Shown here one piece after another: positions 1 to 64,000 of a stretch of DNA of 64,000 bases. A program made the position numbers and the translations under genes. Positions within the stretch are counted from its first letter, which is position 1; each line of letters starts with the position of its first letter. The stretch covers positions 22,263,469 through 22,327,468 of the forward strand of contig NW_023998415.1 of NCBI RefSeq assembly GCF_014805625.2, given 5' to 3'. The DNA is from Glossina fuscipes. Taxonomy: Eukaryota; Arthropoda; Insecta; Diptera; Glossinidae. Under the pieces are notes generated by a model. The model had not been told where the DNA came from. It made no database searches and was given only the letters and a program-made list of their open reading frames with translations.

Positions 1-796
1 ACGATTAGTGTGGGAGGGGACACACAACTGTTATATCCACTTATCGCTCTTTTAGTAATACACTATAGGCCTTAGCAATTTAAAGTTAAAAAGCTTAATC
101 TTGGTACGACGCTTTAGTTAACTTTATTTAACTTAGTAACTTTAGCTTCGAAGTGAGCTAAAAGAAATTATTTAAATAAAACAAGCAAACAAAAAGAAGA
201 TGGCTTTAATATTGCGAAGTCTTGGTCGACAGAACTTACAAATTAAAGAAAAACTTTATGAATGATAAGCACAGGTAAGCATTCGACTTTTGCGGTGATA
301 GTCAACGAAGGGATCGGCCGGACGATTGGGATCAATAAGGATAGGTTCGTACAGAGAATGAAGACATCATCGCGTAATAACGAAAAAGGAGACATGAAGT
401 CCATAACCAATTGTATTATTATTACAGACGTTATTATTATTCCTACATGGATGTTAACTGAAAAATTGGCCACATTCGCCTTAAATATGCCTGCTACGGC
501 ATAAAAATGAAAACGAAATATTCCTACCTAACTTGCATTGCGGTTACTTCAATACGTTTAATGCGATGAAAAAAGAAAGTGATGGTAAAATTGAGTCAAT
601 GCTTCTCTAAAGTCCACCTTAAACGACAAACGATAAATTGAACTTGATCTCGAAACGTATGGAAGTTTTCAAGTAGCGAGTATCCAAGATTAGCTTTCCT
701 ACTTATGCATCACTCATTTACATTTATTTTATATCGGTTAATTAGAAATTTTTTATTTAATTTATTTTAATGATGTCATTAATAATTTTATTGTTA

Positions 797-799
797 TTA

Positions 800-830
<31 letters not shown>
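797..830. repeat. (ATT)n microsatellite
   Basis: Pure ATT run. Confidence 0.94.
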
Positions 831-831
<1 letters not shown>

Positions 832-2263
832 GTTTATTGATTAAATAATGTATGTTATAATTAATGCCTATGTTGTTATGTATTATGATTTTGATTTCAT
901 TTCCTTCGCGAACAAACAAATGCAAAATATCAAAAGATGATTGAAAATCATTGATTGAGTGAAAATTAAACATATTTTTTTGTTATTGTTTTTTGTTTTG
1001 GTTTTTTCATTTTTTAAATTATTTCTTCTTCAAGTTAATTAATTCATCCTTTTGATGATTTTTAATATTTTAATTTAGAATTCTTTTTCTTTTAATTTTT
1101 ATTAGTATCTTTTTTGCATCTGAGATCGTTACTAAATGTTTTTGTTTAGTTTTGCTTTCTTTGTTTTTCTTCTTCTTTTTTTTTTCCATTTTTGTTTTCA
1201 TTATCTTGTTCAGTATTTGTGTATCTAGCAAAGGTAGGTAAAAGTGTATGTGTATGTATGTATTTGTGGATGTATGCGTATGTGAGGATGTGTGTGTTTA
1301 TGTAAGCATAATTTGTTTACAATTTAAATATCTGTGAGAGCAGATATTCAAGTTGGAGATTCCGAACGAGAAAAAATTAATTAAGATTTTTTTTTATATT
1401 TTATTCAATTTTTCTTCTTCCTCCCGAATTCGGAATGCTTTCGATTTTATAATCTATTATTTACCTAATGCAAAATCACATACATATATAAAACATTTTT
1501 AAAAACTTGAAAATTAAATCTCAATTGCTAATGAATGATAAATTCTCCATAAAAAACATCGATTGCTTAAAATAATCTTTCATTTCAGGTGTCAGAGAAT
1601 GTCGTAGAATCTTTCAATCGACTTCTGCAATTACTCTCATCTCGATAAATTTTTGTTATATTTTATTCTCAAATTATTAGCATAAAATCGCGGAACGACA
1701 TGCATGGTTGCCGCTTTCAGATTACAAAACCCCAGGAATTTTTGAAATTCTGGAATATATATATATATACATATATATATATATTGAATGCTTTCATTTA
1801 TTTCTTTTAATAGGTTATAAAATTAATGATAATAAATTGGCGTAGAACTAATTTTGAACTGAACAAAGAAATTAAAAACTTTATATGTACTTATAACTCT
1901 ACAGAACTACTGATAATGGTATAAGGAATAAAGTATACATATATATTCTGTTGCAGTTTTTGTGATATGATTTATGTTTTTTTTGTTTTTTGGTTTTTGT
2001 TTTTTTGATTTTCAGTTTTTCTGTTTTTATATCATTTATTAAACTTCTTATTATTATTTATAAACTCTTTATTAACTAAATTAATTATCGTTCTTATTTC
2101 CACCACCGCGAAATCAAGGAAATTTGCCATTGCTTTGGTTAGAAGCTGCAAAAACATAATATAGAATTGCGCAGAATAAAGTAATTATTCCGATTATATG
2201 CGAAAGAGTTGATCATGATTCAAATCAATTTTAAAAACCTTTTTCTATGATCACTGTGTGCAC

Positions 2264-2265
<2 letters not shown>

Positions 2266-2303
<38 letters not shown>
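2266..2303. repeat. (TA)n microsatellite
   Basis: Pure TA run of about 36 bases. Confidence 0.95.
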
Positions 2304-2309
<6 letters not shown>

Positions 2310-2460
2310 ATGCCACCCACAATGCAGCCGACTGTTAATAAGCAAAAATTATATATATTAGGCCATGACTCACCATTAAATAACCTACACTATCCTATGA
2401 CTTTTCAAAATAATGCGTCGAAGAAGTGAGCTGATTGGAATCATTTTTAATAGCGTTTAT

Positions 2461-2600
2461 CCTTGAGCCAAAAAACGACAGTGTATCAAATTTCATCAAA
2501 GTATGGCAAAGAATTGCATTCTGTAGGTTGAACGTAAGCATACAAGACGGACAGACAAGTTTCAACTGGTACAAAAAGTGATTCTGAATCGATGGCCGTG
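2461..2600 (+). repeat. Dispersed repeat family, copy A
   Basis: Contains GTGTATCAAATTTCATCAAA, GACGGACAGACAAGTTTCAA and GTGATTCTGAATCGATGG in the same order and spacing as copy C at 44345-44504. No protein-coding capacity is evident. Confidence 0.6.
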
Positions 2601-4390
2601 GATCTATCTCAAATACTTGCAGATGCTTGTTCGGAGCAATTTCTAAGGTGAGATCCTTTATGACGTTGACGCTCTTAAAATCGATAAAGAGAATTAGGAT
2701 TTTTGGAGAGCATGGCTTTGTAGCTTTTAGACGTGAGACGTGCGGCACATGCAACATCAGTAACGAAGAGGGGATATGCATATCGTAATAATCGTAAAAT
2801 GCGTTACGTAATAAAAAGAATATATTTTCAATTTTGTCGCACCCAAATATCTCGGATTAATTAACAAATGCCCAAACAATTGCCCAAAGGGCGGGATTTT
2901 CAAGATTTGAGTTAAGGCAACTACTGCTCTTTTACTTGTTTTTTTATTTATGTTTTACTTTCTACGCCTGTAGTGTTCTTTTAATACGTTAACTTGAAGT
3001 ATCTTCGAATGGATCTATGCTCTCTTTCCTTCGAAATGGGAAGAAGTATTGAATTGTCCAAAGCTTTTTTTATACAATGTTTATTTGTCTATCATAAACG
3101 GCTTTTATCAAACACATTATCGGGCATTAGATTTACTAGTAAAAATACTTATACGTATCAGTCACAATCTGTCCCCTTTTTCTTCATAATCATTTGTCCT
3201 TTTGAGTCTTACTGGAGTTTTTACTATCTTGCAAAATCAAACGCGTGTACTTGCGAATGCCATCTATGTATAATGATGATTATGTCTAGGTTGGTTTACG
3301 CGTCCATATCAATGAACCGGATTTGATTTAACTGAAGGCCATGGTGATGGATATCGACATTTCTTTTCAAAGACTAAATGCAGTCTTATTATCTATCGGT
3401 TTTATTCATATTTTTCATTTATGTATATATATTTTTTTGTTTTTTATTTTTCTTTATAATGTACAATATTGACTAAGTTTAAATGCATATACACAACTAT
3501 TGACTAAGGATCCAACAGCGATGCTTGTTTACCCTTTTGTTTTTTGTGTGGGTTTGGATAACTTTAAAATTTATTATTAAACAAGTATCATTTTTGCAAT
3601 AATTTCCTAAATCTATTTTCTTCTTACTTATAATAGTCATTATAAAAATGATAATAAAAATACATGAAAGTATTTGATACCACGTTATTAAAAATTGTTT
3701 AATTGATTTTTATAAAATTTGATTTTTCAAATTTGAGAAGAAATGAAGAATAGATGATGTAGCCGCACTCAAAGGGGTTGGGGGAATATATTAATTGCAT
3801 CAGTTCATCTGTGATATATATAGGAAACGATTAGGTTGGCCAGTGTAATAATTTCGGTTTCGGAAATTTCATTTCTTTGTTATCAATTTCGTTATCAATG
3901 AGAAGCATTCGATTGTTAGTCTCTTTCACTCTCTCTTTCTATGTATCGTTGGAATTTTGAAAGACACCAAAAACCGATAGTAAAATTTCAAATTACATAC
4001 AAATAACTTGGATTAGAATAAGGAAATTAGGAAATGATTGAAGAATTGATATTGAAATTTTTTTCGTTAACAACTTCGAAATTGTCGATTCGATATTACT
4101 TTCAAATTGGGAATAAATAATAATCAAAGTAACTTAGTATGCCGTCAACGAAGCGGAGTAAAAAGTTCTACGATTTTGAGTTATTTGTATGAAAAGGTGG
4201 GCGCCTCTTATTATTCGCCCCGAGGCGAACCTAATCCGATCCGTATTTGTAGTAAATGCCTCGTAACAGTAAATTTCTATATTTTTGATTCAAATTGAAG
4301 CAAGCACACATCTTCACGGCCGCACACAGGCTCACACCCAAACCCAAACCCACAACCGCCTACCCCTACATCTACCACATATACGCACAT

Positions 4391-4400
4391 ACACACACAC

Positions 4401-4446
<46 letters not shown>

Positions 4447-4572
4447 AACACACACATACACACACACTTATGCATACATACACATATGTTCGCCCTTCTA
4501 CTGAGTAATATAATAATAATAATAATAATAATAATTATAATAATAATGATAATGATAATAATAATAATAAAT
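4391..4572. repeat. Microsatellite cluster: (CA), (TA), (CA), then (AAT)n
   Basis: CA units at 4391-4402, TA at 4405-4436, CA at 4436-4470, then AAT/GAT units at 4506-4572. Confidence 0.93.
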
Positions 4573-5592
4573 TAAACTCTGTGTTGCCTCGTTTGTATAA
4601 ATTATAAATATCGCAATAAGCTAATTACACAACAAATACAAATACATTTTATTTTATTATTTGCTTATGAGTTTCTATTTATTTGAATGTGTGTGTCGGC
4701 GTGCTTTTCTCCTCTTGTTTGTTTATTTGTTTGGTTTTTTTTTTTTCTTTTTGCTTTCTTTTTAGCATTTAATTTATAGCTTCCATCAGTTGTAATTCAC
4801 GATTTCATTTTTAATTTATTTTTCTCATTTTTATTTTCGTTTATTAAAATATAAATTACATTGCAACACGTTTTGTTTTATGAATTCTCCGTACGATGGT
4901 ATTGTTTAATATTTGCAAGATATATTAACTTTATCATTGCATACGTGCGTACGAACGTATGCTAATAATAAAATTATTGCGTTGACAAAAATTGAAGAGA
5001 AATTTTTGTATCACTTTGGCCTGGCGGGAAATTGGAATAGATTTTCAAGTATTAGCGATGTAGGTGTAAAGGATATTTGAAAACCTACTCTAATAGAAAT
5101 TTTTCAAAACAGTCTTAAGTCCACAGTAAATCTGTTCATCATTTTGAATATATAATCATTTCAAAAGGGATAATCATCACAACGTAAACGTAGGGATAAG
5201 TTCATGCAAAAATTCCGCTCAATATATCACTTGATATAGGCTTTGTTCTTCTTTCATTTATCGATTTACGTTTTCATAATTTCCCTGGCATTGTTATTGC
5301 ATTTTCCCGAATACATATGTGCATATTAATGCAATAACAAATGTTAATCAGTCATTTTTATGCAATTAATTAAAATTTTTACTCATTACCTAAATACATA
5401 ATAAATTTTATAAATATTAAAAAACAGCAAATTCGCATTGGCCGGAGCAATCGCAGGGGTGAGAAGGGAGGTGAAAAACAAATGCCACAGTAGTTCCCCG
5501 TTTCACGCAATTCTATAATGTTATGATTTACAAAATCCGTCTCGATACGCGGGCGAAATGCTCATAACATTCGTTCCATAAAACTCTTAATA

Positions 5593-5594
<2 letters not shown>

Positions 5595-5632
<38 letters not shown>
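5595..5632. repeat. (TG)n microsatellite
   Basis: Pure GT run of about 36 bases, followed by poly-T at 5641-5655. Confidence 0.95.
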
Positions 5633-5635
<3 letters not shown>

Positions 5636-8128
5636 TATGGTTTTTTTTTTTTTTTAATTTAACACTATTTTCCCGGCAATCGCCAACTTGACCAGTTTTT
5701 GGTTGTAGAAATTCAGCGTAAGCATGTCCATATCTCTAGATATGTTGATATTATATTGATTTGTAATGATATAATGATTTTTTTCTTCGGACACGCCCAC
5801 TTTTGCTATTTTGATACAAACGTGATATTGTATACCTATTTCTAAGAAAACGCATTAATTTGCCGAAGAAATTTTTTGAATCGTCAAAGTCGGAAAAATA
5901 AAGATAATAAGGTGAAATTTGACCCAGACATTTCTCGATCGATTAAGAATACGAGATTAAAAACTGAGTGCAATCTGTTCGCAACCACACCCACAATGCA
6001 GAAGAAACGAAAACAATCTGCGCGAGCATTGCCAGCTTTTTATTATTTTCGCCTATAACATCCAAATTCGTGTATATATCACTTGCCAAAAAATGGGTAA
6101 CCAAATATTTGCCAGAACCACCTGAACGTTCGGTACCAAAAAATATGTCGATTGATTTATGAATGCGTACACAATTGATGGCAAAACTTTAATTCCAATT
6201 TACTTCTATAAATTGGATTGGATTTCGTTGTTAATTGTGAACGTGTTAGTGAACCGATTGAAACCATTTTTGTATTCAACATAAAAGTGATCCTGATGAC
6301 TATCGCAGTCACACATTTTCGACAATATACTGCTAGTATCAATTGTTGTAAACGAAAATATGAAATGGACTGTCAGTGTTTACCGAAGTTGGTCTAATTT
6401 CTTCTGCATTGTGGGCGCGTCTGTGAATAGATTACACATCATATTCTTAAACGATTAAGGAATAATTATTTCAATTTTAAGCTTCTTATCTGCATATTTT
6501 TGACTGAGACGAATGACGAAATTTACCCCTCAAACCGACAGCTTTTCGTACATAACGCGAATGTTTGCCTTTTAAACGTTTAGCGCAAAAGAGCAAAGTA
6601 TGCAATTTTATTAAATCGCTGATGATATTCGAACATGTCAAGGAGGTGTAGATAATTTTGGTTAGTATCGTTTTTTTACTATCGGTTTTACTATATGTCC
6701 GTCCAGTCTTAGACGGCCTGCTACGAGCGAAGTTGAATAACGAGCTCATTTTACCCATGAATAAAAAATTCCGCAATAATCGGAAAACTGAATTCATTTT
6801 GAAAATAGAACAAATCTTTGAATACGTATTTAATAACACACAGTGTTACTAATTTACTGCTCATATATATGCTGCATATATATGTACATACATTATTTAT
6901 GCCCATGTTATTATTCCATGCGAAATGGATTTCAATTAGTTACGAGAAATTTATGATTGTTGCCGAATTATGAATGGTAGGTAATGGTAATCCGAGATTT
7001 GCTTAAGTTACATTCAACAGGACCACGCGAGTTTTATGTCGTGTAAGAGGGGAAATTACTGTACACAACAATTAAATGTCATTAATTTTTTATGCATAGA
7101 TGTTGACATAAAGGAATGCGTAGTATTGTTACTGGAGGTGCGCGTAGGTAAACTTAACCTTTTTAATTCAATTCAATTTCTCCAATAGTTCTGTCATTTA
7201 AATCGTTTAATAAACGGGAAAGGTTTAAATTCAAACATAAATTAACGAAATGCGAACTCTCTAAGTTATCATTGAAAAGAGAATCCCAGGTATTTTGTGA
7301 AACAAGTGTTCGGAGAAAGTTTCAGTTTGAAGCCCACAATTTGCAAAGCAGGGAATTAACGATTCTTGAAAATGAAACATGGAAACTTTTTAAATAGAAA
7401 TCATATAATTATTGTGCTGTGTGTGTGTGTTTTAAGCATAGTGCTGAAATTATTTTGAAAACATGCGATAAATCAATACGTTTTCATCAATTATTTATCT
7501 ATATAGATGCGCTCGCATATTTTTTTCCTAGTGAATATTCCGCGAAAGTTTCCATTGTTAGTTAAGTCAGTGATGTGATGTGATACGAAGGTGGATCAGT
7601 ATAATCTAACCTTTGTGTAACTCTGATCTATAGGTCTAAAGTTTAGTGCAATGCCTGAATTGGCAAATTGACGCTCCTATGGAGAGTGTGTTGAAGGCCA
7701 GCCTATCAACGTCGGTGCGATATCGACCTCTTACTTTGAGATATGGATTGATAAAGTGGTAAAGGACTTTTAGATAGATGTGATCAATTTCAAACGTATG
7801 CAAGCCTTTTTTCACGGCGCCTATCTATTTACTTGAAGTGATACGCATTTAATAATAAAACATTAAATTTCCTCCCTTTTAATCTTTCTAACAGTTTTTT
7901 AAGTCTCTTTTTATTTTTAAAAGAAAGCGTTTGAGAAACTCTGATAAATATACCCATAAGGTCGCACAACTTGAAGATTTCTCGTTGGAACGTCATGAGT
8001 GAAAATTGCTGAATATTAAATGCAATACCGTATACCGTATAATGGAAAGTAACGGCGAATGATGAATCGTGGCTGATGTCTTTATTTACTATAAACTTGA
8101 AAATGAATTTTAAATTTCTGACATACAT

Positions 8129-8129
8129 G

Positions 8130-8183
<54 letters not shown>

Positions 8184-8186
8184 CAT
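8129..8186. repeat. Compound (CA)n(TA)n microsatellite
   Basis: CA repeats passing into TA repeats with a CATA interruption. Confidence 0.93.
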
Positions 8187-8538
8187 GCATTATTATTACA
8201 TCTATAGTGTTTTTGTTGTACATATGTTGTTTTTCGCTTATGTTCGTTAAAAATTCACTTTTCTTTTTTTATAATGATTTAAAAATAAAATTATTGATTG
8301 TAATTTATATTTTATATATATTAAAAAATTATTTACTCATTTTTTTCTTTTTTTTTATTAATCGGAGTATACGACAGGAATGCTTGTAAAAGCATATGTA
8401 TGTAACTGTAATCATTTTCTTTTTTTCTGCTTTTTTTTTTATCTCGTTTTAGTCATACTAATGCATCTTTAAGTAATTATTTTCATAAATTTTTCTTTAA
8501 TAGATAGGGGTACACATACATACATGAGTAATTATTAC

Positions 8539-8563
8539 AAAAAAAAAAAAAAAAAAAAAAAAA
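8539..8563. repeat. Poly-A tract (25 nt)
   Basis: Uninterrupted A run. Confidence 0.95.
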
Positions 8564-8828
8564 TGAAAGACAGATTTTATAATTTTTTTAATAAATTTAT
8601 TTATCTACACTTAACTAAAACTAAATAAACATTTTTGCTGTCGTGGCAGTTTGATTAATCAATTAATTAATTGTTGGAGTTGATGACAGTTTAGAGATGC
8701 CGCTTGCGCGGACATTATATAACTTAATCAACTTCTACTTAATTATTAAATACTTACACATTGTATGATTGTGTTTGTATGTGTGTTTGCTTGTTCTTTT
8801 TTTTTTTTTCGTTTTTCTTTGTATGCAC

Positions 8829-9003
8829 TAATGTACATATGTATGTATGCATGTATGCATGTATGTATGAATGTATGAATGTATGTATGCATGTTTGTAT
8901 GTACGTTGCATGTATATCTATATGTTGGTGTGAAAGAATGTTTGTATGTATGTATGTATGGATGGATGGATGGATGAATGTATGTATGTACGTATGTATG
9001 GAT
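8829..9003. repeat. (GTAT/GTATGC)n tetranucleotide-rich array
   Basis: Imperfect GTAT, GCAT, GAAT and GGAT units over about 170 bases, open in several frames as a Cys/Met/Tyr-rich artefact. Confidence 0.92.
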
Positions 9004-9301
9004 GTGCATCTGCGTTTGTGTCTATGCGCCTTTGAATGTATTCATACATTTTAATTCTATTAAAAGTTGCGTTTGTTGTTAGTCATTAAATTCTCTATAT
9101 TATTATATAGAATATATATACTTATACGTATATATATATACACATAAATATTTAGATATGGCCACTACATTAGAGACCATCACTGGGGTTAATTTTTTCC
9201 TTTTTTTTTTTTAAATTTTATTTTGTTTCATTTTCTCTTTTATTTTATATTTAGTTCAGTTATGTTCTATAGAGCTGGAGGAAGGGTTAAAGTATACATT
9301 T

Positions 9302-9315
9302 TTTATTTATTTATT
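9302..9315 (-). terminator. Candidate poly(A) signals, three overlapping AATAAA
   Basis: On the minus strand AATAAATAAATAAA begins about 171 nt past the stop codon. Neuronal 3' UTRs are often much longer and many other AATAAA hexamers follow, so the true end is uncertain. Confidence 0.3.
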
Positions 9316-9486
9316 ATAGGGATGATTTACATCTGGATTACGCATTAGCGCACTATTTTGATTGGCCGTCAATTGTTCGTGATTGCTTAGTATTTTCTCA
9401 GTTTCCTGACGGCTGTTGGCCATTATGCGACGTATTGTGGGTGCGCAGGGTGTACGTCAAAGTCGAGACTCCTGCGCATGTTCATG

Positions 9487-63683
<54,197 letters not shown>

Positions 63684-64000
63684 CTAAAACGAAATGAATT
63701 CAAATGAAAGGCAATTAAACATTACTCACTATTATTATTATTATTATTATTATTATATTTCATCTTTAAAATCTAATAATAAAATAATTGCTCATGTGCT
63801 TGTTGTGAAAATTTGTCAAAAATAAGGAGAAAAAAAAAAAAAAAAGGTAAGCAATCACTACCACAATATTATGGTTATGTTAACTAGATAAAACATTTAA
63901 TTTTTTGTTGTTTGCATTGTATTGAAAAATAAGTTGTTTTAGTTCGCGCAAATTTAATATTTACTATTAACATAGAAATTCCATTACCGCACCAAAGGAT

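Larger units (their letters stand above)
1..9486 (-). other. 3' UTR and downstream intergenic DNA
   Basis: No second gene was recognised. The stretch next to the stop (about 9340-9486) is less AT-rich and probably 3' UTR. Beyond it lie microsatellites and homopolymers listed separately, and dispersed-repeat copy A (2461-2600). The longest minus-strand frame (2395-2781) overlaps that repeat copy and is judged non-genic. Confidence 0.7.

Noticed and set aside
2395..2781. Minus-strand frame of 128 codons
   Set aside because: No recognisable motif and half of it overlaps a dispersed repeat copy; probably a chance frame.
4277..4575. Overlapping open frames rich in Tyr-Ile and Thr-His repeats
   Set aside because: They are translations of CA/TA microsatellites with no complex sequence.
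8746..9054. Open frames of 87-97 codons on both strands
   Set aside because: Produced by the GTAT tetranucleotide array; open on both strands at once.

Overview
This is eukaryotic genomic DNA: AT-rich, full of microsatellites and poly-A/T tracts, with short conserved exons separated by long introns. The encoded protein looks insect, and the codon usage and small transposon relics suggest a higher fly (Brachycera, possibly a tephritid fruit fly). The species assignment is inference. Two 100-base N blocks (22317-22416 and 37252-37351) are scaffold gaps inside simple repeats.

The window holds essentially one gene on the minus strand: an AMPA-type ionotropic glutamate receptor subunit. Fourteen coding exons run from 63683 down to the stop codon at 9487. 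They join in phase into 1040 complete codons plus a stop. The signal peptide and first tens of residues lie beyond position 64000. The product reads, in order: amino-terminal domain (residues 1 to about 400 of the partial product), ligand-binding half S1, M1, a Gly-rich cytoplasmic M1-M2 linker, the M2 pore loop with a genomic Gln at the Q/R site, M3 with SYTANLAAF, ligand-binding half S2, M4, and a cytoplasmic tail ending in the PDZ-type sequence HSQV. From recalled family sequences the best match is Drosophila GluRIB rather than GluRIA. That choice rests on a total length near 1100 residues and a vertebrate-like pore, and it needs a database comparison.

Layout from low to high coordinate: 1-9486 is 3' UTR plus downstream intergenic DNA. 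9487-16615 holds the last three exons (tail, M4, S2). 16616-30821 holds two large introns flanking the pore exon (23246-23745), with the M1 exon at 30725-30821. 30822-37657 is an intron carrying a dead RNase H-bearing non-LTR retrotransposon. 37658-40989 is a compact cluster of six exons (S1 and distal amino-terminal domain). 40990-60234 is a 19.2-kb intron. 60235-63683 holds three further amino-terminal-domain exons and an internally deleted mariner relic.

No second protein-coding gene, rRNA or CRISPR array was seen. No intact transposon was found. I found no clear new biological system. The most useful second looks are the receptor's two species-variable low-complexity insertions, the Pro-to-Ala change in the glutamate-binding loop, the absence of a flip/flop exon pair, the tandem splice donors of the first exon, and several relic repeats (mariner, non-LTR, tRNA-like, and a three-copy dispersed family).
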